Source: Polyangium sp. (in: bacteria) (GTDB lineage Bacteria > Myxococcota_A > Polyangia > Palsa-1104). From it: 5,711 nucleotides of DNA. Under the pieces are notes generated by a model that saw nothing but the letters and a program-made list of their open reading frames with translations, had not been told where the DNA came from and searched no databases. The stretch spans positions 1 through 5,711 of the forward strand of contig JANWLJ010000061.1 of assembly GCA_025450955.1 (NCBI GenBank). The letters are read 5' to 3'. The translations under genes were made by a program, and so were the position numbers. Below, in pieces: positions 1 through 5,711 of the stretch. Within the stretch, counting starts at the first letter, position 1. Each line of letters starts with the position of its first letter.

Positions 1-69
1 GAAGCTGCGGCGCAGGCATCTCCGGCGCTTCTAGCACGGCCGCGCCCGCGCACCAAATCGCCGGCGGCG
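1..69. other. Left flank, no supported gene
   Basis: These bases lie downstream of the di-heme cytochrome stop codon. I see no convincing terminator: the best inverted repeat is a 6-base pair of arms (22-27 and 59-64) separated by 31 bases with no T-run. In plus frame 2 the first bases read KLRRRHLRRF followed by TAG at 32-34, which could be the tail of a convergent gene entering from the left. On the minus strand an ATG at 19-17 with GGAG directly before it could instead open a further operon gene. Neither can be decided from so little sequence. Confidence 0.3.
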
Positions 70-1449
70 TTACAAGGTGCCGAGGAAGGCGACGAGCGCG
101 TCGCGGTCGTGCTTGGAGAGGTTGCGGAACGCCTCGCGCGCCGCTTCGCCCTGGCCGCCGTGCCACAAGATCGCCTCGGCGAAGCCGCGCGCGCGCCCGT
201 CGTGAAGGAGAAACAGATCGCCGTCGATCGACTGCACCAGGCCGAGGCCCCACAAAGGCGGCGTGCGCCACTCGCTGCCACTCGCCTCGAAGTCGGGGCG
301 GCCGTCGGCGAGCCCGGGCCCCATATCGTGCAGCAGCAGATCGGTGAACGGACGGATGATCTGGTTCGACAGCTCGGGCCAGCCGTCGAGGGTTCCGGTC
401 GTCATCTTGGGAATGTGGCAAGAGGCGCAACCGATTTGCGAAAACAGCGCCTCGCCGCGCAGCGCTTGCGAATCGTCGAGGCCGCGGCGCGCGGGGATGG
501 CGAGCCCGAGCGAGTGGACCACGATTGCGTCGGCGAACAGCGGCTGCAGGTTCGGCTGGGTGATCGACTCCGGCGCGCTGTTGCACGCGGTCTGCGACGG
601 CGGGCAGTTCTCCGTCGGATAGAGCGCGTCGGTGATCCCGATGTCGCCGCGGAAGGCGCCGAACGACTGCTGCTCCAGGCTCGGCTCGTTGGCCTTCCAG
701 CCGAAGCGTCCGAGCACGGTCGATTGACTCTTCTCGTCCCAGACGTGGTTCGGGTGCCCGCCGTTTTGCGCCGCGAAGCCGAGGATGGTTTGTTCATCGA
801 CCGCTTCGAGCAGCCCGAGCCCGACCACCTGCGGCGCCAGGCGCGGCGAGATCATGATCCCAGGCGCGAGCGGTCCGAAGCTCAGCGCATCGATCGAGTA
901 GGTCGGCGCGCGCAGCGAGTAGGGCGCGCCGTCGGCGTAGGCGCCCGGCATTTCGGTGTACGAGACACGCGGGGTGCCTTCGGGCGGCACGCCGAGGATC
1001 GCGTAGGGATTGAGCTGGTCGCCGTAATTCGGATCGGGAAGCGGGCCGCCGTGCGGATCGTTTCCGGGCGCGCTCAGGCGAAGGAGGAGCCCAAGGAACG
1101 CCTCACCGTCGCTGGTCGGCGGTGCGCCGCGGCCGTTGTTGTCGTGGCAGGCGGCGCAGGCGATCGCGTTGTAGGTCGGGCCGAGCCCGTCGTTGCCCTC
1201 GGGCGAGGCGGGCGCGGTCACCCAGTTGCGGTTGAAGATCCCGTCGCCGACCTGAAACGGACCGCGGTGCGCGGTGGTCATGTTGCGCAGCGGATAGGCG
1301 AACGCCTCGTCGCCGTCGTCGAAGATGGTGGTGTCGCCGCCGAGGAGCGCGAAGCTGGGATCGTCGGCTTGCGGGCGGCAGGCGGGCGCGAGGGCGAGCG
1401 CGAACAGCGCGGGGAAGGTGGCGAAGGCGAACCGCGCGCGCGAGCTCAT
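70..1449 (-). CDS. Di-heme c-type cytochrome, DHOR / DUF1111 family (putative thiol oxidoreductase or peroxidase-like), exported
   Basis: This 459-residue exported protein should carry two covalent c-type hemes and take part in redox chemistry outside the cytoplasm; its physiological reaction is not established. Residues 1-24 form a signal peptide ending LAPAC, a relaxed lipobox (Cys24), so it is either a lipoprotein or periplasmic. The heme motifs are CAACH at 98-102 and CASCH at 341-345. Family hallmarks include a Cys pair at 282 and 289 (NCPPSQTAC), HDMGPGLADGRP from 374, EWRTPPLWGLG from 393, and LHDGRAR followed by EAILWHGG at 415-432. The length is normal for the family and the C-terminus (AFLGTL) looks complete. 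The ATG was chosen because it starts the signal peptide and overlaps the upstream imelysin stop as ATGA. No clear Shine-Dalgarno precedes it, so translational coupling is likely. The same frame stays open far upstream, inside the imelysin gene, but encodes only low-complexity Arg/Ala-rich shadow sequence there. Family assignment is strong; function is inferred. Confidence 0.95.
   Translation of the reverse strand: MSSRARFAFATFPALFALALAPACRPQADDPSFALLGGDTTIFDDGDEAFAYPLRNMTTAHRGPFQVGDGIFNRNWVTAPASPEGNDGLGPTYNAIACAACHDNNGRGAPPTSDGEAFLGLLLRLSAPGNDPHGGPLPDPNYGDQLNPYAILGVPPEGTPRVSYTEMPGAYADGAPYSLRAPTYSIDALSFGPLAPGIMISPRLAPQVVGLGLLEAVDEQTILGFAAQNGGHPNHVWDEKSQSTVLGRFGWKANEPSLEQQSFGAFRGDIGITDALYPTENCPPSQTACNSAPESITQPNLQPLFADAIVVHSLGLAIPARRGLDDSQALRGEALFSQIGCASCHIPKMTTGTLDGWPELSNQIIRPFTDLLLHDMGPGLADGRPDFEASGSEWRTPPLWGLGLVQSIDGDLFLLHDGRARGFAEAILWHGGQGEAAREAFRNLSKHDRDALVAFLGTL
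1446..1449 (-). promoter_or_regulatory. ATGA stop/start overlap (translational coupling)
   Basis: On the minus strand the bases ATGA hold both the start codon of the di-heme cytochrome (1449-1447) and the stop codon TGA of the imelysin gene (1448-1446). The bases just upstream lack a purine-rich ribosome binding site, so the second gene probably depends on ribosomes finishing the first. This fixes the start choice of the cytochrome gene. Confidence 0.85.
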
Positions 1450-2567
1450 ATGTTGATGGTGATGCCGAGCACCTGGGCGACCTGGTCGATGGTCGCCTGC
1501 ACCGGCGAAAAGGCGTCGATCGCCGCCTGCACCTTGTCGTGCGCGTCCGAGCCGACCGGCGAGAGCACCGCGTGATCGAACGGCGGCGGAATCGCGGCGA
1601 GCGCGGCGCGAATCGCGCTGAGCTCCTGCCGCATCTGCATATCGAGCGCCGGATTTTTCGCTTTCACCAGATCGGACAGCGACGGGCCGGTCATCATTTG
1701 ATACCGGCCGAGATAGACATCCTCGACGCCGAGCGCGTTGGCGTTGAGATCGGTGAAGGTGCTCTCGCTGAAGCACGACTCCTCGTCCTTGCGATCCTGG
1801 GTCACGTAGGGATCGCTCAGCCGCTCGTAGAAGAGCTCCGAGATGGCCATGTTGGAAAAGCCGCGCAGCATCTTGGTGAGCCCGTCTTTGGGCGCGCCGG
1901 CCACCATCATCGCGCCGTAGCTGGCGGGGTTCGTGAGGTCCCACAGCCCGTCGAGCCCCTGCATGTCGGAGAGCAGCAGATCGGTGGCGGTCTTGAGATA
2001 GGTGCGGCGGCGATCTTGATTGGCCGCGGTGCCGCCGTCGACGAAGTCGGTGTAGGGGCGCTGGCCCGGCCCCGCGGTCTGATCGACGCGCTGTCCCCAC
2101 AAGAGAAATTCGATCGCGTGAAAGCCGGTCGACAGGTTCTCGATCCCGCCGCGCTCGTCGGAGACCGCCAGCACCTGCGCGGTGAGCTGCGGATAGTCGG
2201 TCGGGTCGTTGATGATCCCGCCGTTCGGGTTGGTGGTGGTGTAATCGATGAAGCTCTCGTCGATCGGCCACTCGTTCATCCCGCCCTGCGCCTGGTCGAG
2301 CGGGCCGCCGTAGAAGCGGCTCACCTCGCACTCGCCGTAGGGCGGGCGCGCCGCCAGCCACGCCTGCTGCGCCGCGACCAGGCCCGCCGCGCTCGGCGCT
2401 TGCACGAACGCGTTGACCGCGGTTTGCAAATCCGAAAGACGCGCGATCACGTCTTTGTAGTTGGCGTCGAGGTTGACCGCGTACTCATGCACCGCGGCCG
2501 CTTCGGGATTGGGCGCGCTGCAGGCCGAGACCAGCGTGACGAGGGCGAGGCCGGTGTAGAGGCGCAT
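1446..2567 (-). CDS. Imelysin / iron-regulated protein A (IrpA)-family lipoprotein
   Basis: This 373-residue envelope protein belongs to the imelysin superfamily (related to EfeO and historically listed as peptidase M75). Members are helical-bundle proteins tied to iron acquisition; peptidase activity is doubtful for most. Residues 1-16 form a short lipoprotein signal with lipobox VSAC (Cys16). The key motif is GFHAIEFLLWG at 148-158, giving the conserved GxHxxE with His150 and Glu153. Other IrpA-type landmarks are AWLAARPPYGECEVSRF from 69, the NEWPIDESFIDY block at 98-109, GPGQRPYTDF at 166-175, and ESCFS around Cys265 ahead of a GVEDVYLG segment. I chose the ATG at 2567 over an in-frame GTG at 2585 because it starts directly at the signal peptide and has AGGAG four bases upstream, whereas the GTG lies upstream of that site. 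It is the first gene of a two-gene operon with the di-heme cytochrome. The same pairing recurs in iron-regulated clusters elsewhere, so iron control is expected, but I could not identify a Fur site. Confidence 0.95.
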   Translation of the reverse strand: MRLYTGLALVTLVSACSAPNPEAAAVHEYAVNLDANYKDVIARLSDLQTAVNAFVQAPSAAGLVAAQQAWLAARPPYGECEVSRFYGGPLDQAQGGMNEWPIDESFIDYTTTNPNGGIINDPTDYPQLTAQVLAVSDERGGIENLSTGFHAIEFLLWGQRVDQTAGPGQRPYTDFVDGGTAANQDRRRTYLKTATDLLLSDMQGLDGLWDLTNPASYGAMMVAGAPKDGLTKMLRGFSNMAISELFYERLSDPYVTQDRKDEESCFSESTFTDLNANALGVEDVYLGRYQMMTGPSLSDLVKAKNPALDMQMRQELSAIRAALAAIPPPFDHAVLSPVGSDAHDKVQAAIDAFSPVQATIDQVAQVLGITINI

Positions 2568-2617
2568 CACGCTCCTACGATACACCGCGCCGGACGGACG
2601 TGTTACCGTTTGGGCGG
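2568..2617. promoter_or_regulatory. 50-base divergent intergenic region, shared control region
   Basis: This gap separates the imelysin start (minus) from the NHL-protein start (plus). If both genes have promoters here they must overlap or extend into the facing coding regions. I find no good -35/-10 pair and no Fur-like palindrome. The best -10-like string for the minus strand (TATCGT, 2582-2577) falls right beside the ribosome binding site, which leaves no room for a leader. A small inverted pair, ACAC at 2582-2585 and GTGT at 2600-2603, is probably chance. Confidence 0.4.
2572..2576 (-). promoter_or_regulatory. Ribosome binding site of the imelysin gene
   Basis: On the minus strand AGGAG lies four bases before the ATG at 2567. 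The spacing is short but usable. Its position decides the start: the alternative in-frame GTG at 2585 is upstream of the site and could not use it. It is the only clear Shine-Dalgarno sequence found among the four genes here. Confidence 0.65.
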
Positions 2618-4654
2618 ATGCGCACCTCGGCGCCGCTATGGCTCGCGCTCCTCGCGTGTTTATTCGCCGCGTGTCACGGCGCGCCTGCGAAGCCGCCGCC
2701 TCCGCCCTGCACCTTCGTCTGCACCGCGCCGAGCTTGAGCCGGCTCGATCTCCTGGCCGGCCAGCCGGGCGGGCCGGGTTGGGTCGACGGCGTGGGGGCG
2801 GCCGCGCACTTCGCCGATCCCTGGAGCCTGGCCTCCGACGGCGCGGGCCATCTGTTTTTAGCCGACGGCAACATGATCCGCGCGGTCGATCTGGCGAGTC
2901 GGGCGGTGACCACGCTCGCGGGATCGCTCCTCGGCGTGGGCGGCACCGACGGGCCCGGCGCGCAGGCGAGCTTCAACACCCCGAGCGGGCTCGCCTTTTA
3001 TGGCGGCATTCTTTATCTCACCGACACCGAGAATCACACCCTGCGCAAGATCGATCCGGCGAGCGGGATGGTCTCCACCATCGCCGGCGCCTATGGCGTG
3101 CCCGGCACCACCGACGACGTCGGGACCAATGCGCGGTTCCGCGAGCCCGAGGGGCTGGCGGTCGACGAGAGCGGAAATCTTTATATCGCGGACGTCGATA
3201 ACAACACCATTCGCGCGTTTTCAATATCGACCGGCGCGGTCACCACCTTGGCCGGCACCGCGGGCACGAGCGGCACCACCGATGGGGTGGGCGCGGCGGC
3301 GCGCTTCTCCAAGCCCAAGGAGATGACCTACGACGGCGCGGGAAATGTGTATGTGGTCGACAGCTTGAATCAGAGTATTCGGAAAATCGCGGTGGCGACC
3401 GCCACCGTCTCGACGCTCGCCACCTTCCAGACCATTCCGCAGGGAGTGGCGACGATCAATGGCGCGGTGCTGGTCTCGCTCGGAGATCACACGCTGGTGC
3501 AGGTGGCGGCGGATACCGGCGTGGTGACTCCGCTCGCCGGACAAAGCGGGATGCAGGGATTTGTCGACGGAGCGGGCGGCGCGGCGCGGTTCAATCAGCC
3601 GGCCGGGCTGTGGGCCGACGGCGCGGGCGGGCTGTTGGTGGCCGATAACGGAAACCACGTCCTTCGCAAGGTCGCGCTCGCGGGTGCGACGGTGAGCACC
3701 TACGCCGGCGCGAAGTCGAGCGGCAGCGCCGACGGGACCGGCACCCAGGCGCGCTTCTTCGCCCCGCAGGGATTGGTCGCCGACGATCAGGCGGTCTATG
3801 TCGCCGACACCGCCAATCAGGTCATTCGCAAGGTCGAGCTCGCCACCGGGGTCGCGACCACCCTCGCGGGCGCGAGCGGGCAGCCGGGCAACACCAACGG
3901 CGCGGCCACCGACGCGCGCTTCAACCAGCCCGAAGCGCTCGCGCTCGATCGGACGGCGCAGATCCTTTATGTCGCCGACAGCAACAATCGCGCGATCCGC
4001 GCGATCGATCTGGCGAGTCGGGCGGTGGCCACGCTCTCCTACGACCGCGCGCCGGGCGATCCGTTCACCAGCCTGAACGTGCCCGCCGGGCTGGCGCTCG
4101 ACGGTGGGCGGCTCTACATCGCCGACTACGGCAACGACGACGTGGTCGCGCTCGATCCGAAGGCGATGGTGATGACGACCGTGGCCGGCAAGCAGGGCGT
4201 GCCCGGCCCCACCGACGGCACCGGCGCGCAGGCGCGCTTCTACGGGCCGCAGGGGATCGCCGCCGACGGGCAGGGCAACCTCTATGTCGCCGACAACGTC
4301 AACGACACCATCCGCAAGGTGGAGATCGCCACCGGAAAGGTCACCACCTTGGCGGGGCAGCCGCAGACCCCCGGGCACGACGACGGCGTGGGAGCCGCCG
4401 CCCGGCTCGCCTATCCGCTCGGGGTCGCGGTCGATGGGGTCGGCGATCTGTTCGTCGCCGATTCGCTCAACAACAGCGTGCGCCACATCGCGCTCGCGAC
4501 TTTGGCGGTGACGACCGTGATCGGATCGAACCAGGCTTCCGGAGTTCTCCTCGGGCCTCTGCCGGCGCAGCTCAGCCAGCCGGCGGCGATCGCGCTCACT
4601 CCGTCGGGCGCGCTCGCGCTCATCTCGGAAAATTCGCTGCTCCTGGCGCACTGA
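2618..4654 (+). CDS. Exported NHL-repeat beta-propeller protein, twelve repeats
   Basis: This 678-residue protein is nearly all NHL-type repeats. Residues 1-19 are a signal peptide ending LFAAC, a relaxed lipobox with Cys19, followed by a Pro-rich linker and a Cys pair (31, 35). Repeats of about 55 residues begin near 43, 100, 155, 211, 267, 306, 362, 416, 473, 522, 578 and 634. The typical unit has a T-D-G-x-G-x-x-A-R-F stretch, a hydrophobic LYVAD strand, an N-x-x-I-R-K turn and a closing VTTLAG strand. Repeat 5 (39 residues) and repeat 9 (49 residues) lack the DGxGxxARF part, and the last repeat is degenerate. Twelve repeats suit two six-bladed propellers. Such propellers act as binding scaffolds or, less often, as lactonase- or lyase-like enzymes; I see no fused catalytic domain and no basis for naming a ligand. 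The ATG at 2618 begins the signal peptide; an in-frame GTG at 2600 is possible but adds residues before it. The upstream GGGCGG is a poor ribosome binding site. A metallopeptidase gene follows after eight bases, probably in the same operon. Confidence 0.93.
   Translation: MRTSAPLWLALLACLFAACHGAPAKPPPPPCTFVCTAPSLSRLDLLAGQPGGPGWVDGVGAAAHFADPWSLASDGAGHLFLADGNMIRAVDLASRAVTTLAGSLLGVGGTDGPGAQASFNTPSGLAFYGGILYLTDTENHTLRKIDPASGMVSTIAGAYGVPGTTDDVGTNARFREPEGLAVDESGNLYIADVDNNTIRAFSISTGAVTTLAGTAGTSGTTDGVGAAARFSKPKEMTYDGAGNVYVVDSLNQSIRKIAVATATVSTLATFQTIPQGVATINGAVLVSLGDHTLVQVAADTGVVTPLAGQSGMQGFVDGAGGAARFNQPAGLWADGAGGLLVADNGNHVLRKVALAGATVSTYAGAKSSGSADGTGTQARFFAPQGLVADDQAVYVADTANQVIRKVELATGVATTLAGASGQPGNTNGAATDARFNQPEALALDRTAQILYVADSNNRAIRAIDLASRAVATLSYDRAPGDPFTSLNVPAGLALDGGRLYIADYGNDDVVALDPKAMVMTTVAGKQGVPGPTDGTGAQARFYGPQGIAADGQGNLYVADNVNDTIRKVEIATGKVTTLAGQPQTPGHDDGVGAAARLAYPLGVAVDGVGDLFVADSLNNSVRHIALATLAVTTVIGSNQASGVLLGPLPAQLSQPAAIALTPSGALALISENSLLLAH
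2875..2917 (+). repeat. 43-base near-identical direct repeat, copy 1 (blade 1)
   Basis: This stretch matches 3994-4036 at 41 of 43 positions, offset by exactly 373 codons so that the reading frame is kept. It encodes residues 87-100 (IRAVDLASRAVTTL). Both mismatches (2885 and 2909) are at first codon positions and change the amino acid, while every third codon position agrees, including an AGT Ser and a CGG Arg. That pattern points to a recent internal copy or gene conversion rather than protein-level conservation. Confidence 0.85.
3994..4036 (+). repeat. 43-base near-identical direct repeat, copy 2 (blade 8)
   Basis: This is the partner of 2875-2917 and encodes residues 460-473 (IRAIDLASRAVATL) at the end of repeat 8. 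Sequence on either side diverges to the usual level between repeats, so the copied tract is short and does not cover a whole blade. Confidence 0.85.
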
Positions 4655-4662
4655 CCGGGCGT

Positions 4663-5711
4663 ATGCGAGAGCGCGTCTCGGCAAGCTTCAGCAGCGTCGC
4701 GGTGCTCCTCGCGCTCGCCCTCGCGGCCTGGCTCACGGCCGGATGCGCGCTCGGCCCGGAGCTTCCCCCGCTGACCTGTCCCGGGCGGGGCGGGCCGAAT
4801 TTCAGCGAGTACCTGACCGCGCATCTCGACGTGCGCACCGACGTCGAGGCGGGCGATGCGGCGGCGATCGTGCCGGCGCTCGAGCGCGAGTACCAGCTGG
4901 TCGCGCGGCTGATGCAGTCCGAGCTGCCGGGCGAGACCCCGCCCGAAAATCGCGTGCAGGTGGTGCTGTTTCGGGATCACGCCGACGTCGAGGCGCTCGA
5001 CCCCAACACGCTCGGCTTCTTTCACGTCGACGCGAACGCGTGGGACTCCGATCCGGCGGTGGTCCTGAGCGTGCACCGTGCCGCAGCGCTGCGGCGGCTG
5101 TTTCAGCACGAGATCACCCACCGGTTTGTCGCTCACTATTTGCCGACCGCGCCCGCCTGGCTCAACGAAGGGCTGGCGCAGCTCTGGTCCACCGCGCAGG
5201 TCGACGGAGATCGAATCGTCGTCGGCAAATATGACGACGAGCTTCATCATTATGGATATCAGCCGAACGTGCGCGAGCTGTTCGCCGCCGACGAGTGGAC
5301 CTTCATCCGCGAGTCGTCCTACTACACCGAGGCGTGGGCGCTCGTTCACATGCTGCAGAGCGAGCACAGCGGCTATCGCGCGCGGTTCGAGGGCTATCTC
5401 GCCCAGCTGGGCGACGGGCTGCGCGCCGATCTCGCCTGGCAGGGCAGCTTCACCGGGATCGATCTCGACGCGCTCGAGCGCGCGCTCAATCGCTATCACG
5501 TCGTGCTTCGCTACGACACCCGCCCCGTCGGTGGCGCGCCCGCACCATCGATGTCGATCGCGGTGAACGAACGGAAGATGAGCGACGAGGAGGTGCACCT
5601 GCTCTGGGTGTCGCTCCGTCCGTGGGTGCGGGGAAATGCAGCGCAGCTCGAGCGCGATCTCACGCAGGCCAAGATCGATCCGCAGCCGGCGGACTATTTC
5701 TATTGGGCGGC
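4663..5711 (+). CDS. Zinc metallopeptidase-like lipoprotein, peptidase-MA / gluzincin type (partial, right edge)
   Basis: The frame is open from the ATG at 4663 to the window end (349 full codons plus two bases) with no stop, so the C-terminus is missing. Residues 1-28 are a signal peptide with a long Leu/Ala core ending LTAGC, a relaxed lipobox (Cys28). The catalytic signature is HEITH at 149-153, with His149 and His153 as zinc ligands and Glu150 as the general base, followed by AWLNEGLAQLW at 165-175, where Glu169 would be the third ligand. This HExxH plus NEG layout, with a later YTEAWALVHML segment (221-231), is characteristic of peptidase-MA-like / DUF1570-like gluzincins. Residues 43-140 resemble the usual N-terminal part, with a VQVVLFRD strand. 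The substrate is unknown. The start lies eight bases after the NHL-protein stop, with only a weak GGGCG upstream, so coupled translation is likely. Several overlapping frames on both strands here are shadows: only this one carries a signal peptide and an intact active site. Confidence 0.88.
   Translation, partial: MRERVSASFSSVAVLLALALAAWLTAGCALGPELPPLTCPGRGGPNFSEYLTAHLDVRTDVEAGDAAAIVPALEREYQLVARLMQSELPGETPPENRVQVVLFRDHADVEALDPNTLGFFHVDANAWDSDPAVVLSVHRAAALRRLFQHEITHRFVAHYLPTAPAWLNEGLAQLWSTAQVDGDRIVVGKYDDELHHYGYQPNVRELFAADEWTFIRESSYYTEAWALVHMLQSEHSGYRARFEGYLAQLGDGLRADLAWQGSFTGIDLDALERALNRYHVVLRYDTRPVGGAPAPSMSIAVNERKMSDEEVHLLWVSLRPWVRGNAAQLERDLTQAKIDPQPADYFYWA

Larger units (their letters stand above)
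2744..4651 (+). repeat. Twelve tandem NHL-type coding repeats
   Basis: Residues 43-678 of the propeller protein form one uninterrupted tandem array. At DNA level most copies are well diverged from each other, showing an old array held by selection on the protein. Repeats 5 and 9 are shortened by loss of the loop between the closing strand and the next LYVAD strand. The array starts with a LDLLAG strand, so the first and last repeats could supply strands to the same blade and close the ring. Confidence 0.85.

Noticed and set aside
22..64. Inverted repeat CCGGCG / CGCCGG as a terminator for the minus-strand operon
   Set aside because: A 6-base stem with a 31-base loop and no following T-run is expected by chance in such GC-rich sequence.
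1..1575. Plus-strand frame open over more than 500 codons opposite the di-heme cytochrome
   Set aside because: It is antisense to a gene with clear heme motifs, is rich in Arg, Ala, Val and Glu with no recognisable domain, and long antisense frames are expected when third codon positions are almost always G or C.
1450..2361. Upstream extension of the di-heme cytochrome frame, giving a 763-residue fusion
   Set aside because: The extension lies inside the imelysin gene in another frame, is Arg-rich low-complexity sequence, and would bury the signal peptide. The ATG at 1449 gives a normal-length family member.
2577..2606. Sigma70-like promoter for the imelysin operon (GTAACA, 18 bases, TATCGT on the minus strand)
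   Set aside because: Each element matches only four of six consensus bases, and transcription would begin at or after the ribosome binding site, leaving no usable leader.
1539..2738. 399-codon plus-strand frame opposite the imelysin gene
   Set aside because: It has no domain-like pattern, overlaps the convincing imelysin gene and runs on into the start of the NHL gene in another frame. It is a shadow.
3221..4684. 487-codon minus-strand frame opposite the NHL gene
   Set aside because: Its apparent repetitiveness merely mirrors the NHL repeats on the other strand. The plus-strand product has a signal peptide and correct propeller motifs.
4411..5598. 395-codon minus-strand frame opposite the metallopeptidase gene
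   Set aside because: It spans the end of the NHL gene and most of the metallopeptidase gene antisense and has no recognisable motif or export signal, while the plus frame has HEITH and NEG.

Overview
This window comes from a GC-rich bacterial chromosome. The base composition, the strong preference for G or C at third codon positions and the density of exported lipoprotein-like products would suit a myxobacterium or another delta-proteobacterial relative (Myxococcota). That is an inference from style; no rRNA or marker gene is present. Four protein-coding genes fill almost all of the window, with no tRNA, rRNA, CRISPR array or insertion sequence visible.

Left half, minus strand: a two-gene operon. 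The first gene (2567 to 1446) encodes a lipoprotein of the imelysin / iron-regulated protein A (IrpA) family with the GxHxxE signature. The second (1449 to 70) encodes a di-heme c-type cytochrome of the DHOR / DUF1111 family with two CxxCH motifs. They overlap by an ATGA, so translation is probably coupled. This pairing is a known conserved gene neighbourhood linked to iron handling in Gram-negative bacteria, although the biochemistry of both families is poorly settled.

Right half, plus strand: two genes diverge from the operon across a 50-base gap. The first (2618 to 4654) encodes a 678-residue exported protein made almost entirely of twelve NHL-type beta-propeller repeats, a count that would suit two six-bladed propellers in tandem. 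Eight bases later begins a zinc metallopeptidase-like lipoprotein (4663 onward) of the peptidase-MA / gluzincin type, with HEITH and a downstream NEG motif. It runs off the right edge without a stop.

All four products carry an N-terminal export signal with a cysteine placed as in lipoproteins, so the region as a whole acts at the cell envelope. The imelysin and di-heme proteins very likely work together. Any link between that pair and the NHL/peptidase pair rests only on adjacency and the very short shared upstream region. No clearly undescribed system was found. The most useful second looks are the twelve-repeat propeller with its near-identical internal DNA repeat, and the truncated metallopeptidase gene, which competes with long spurious reading frames.
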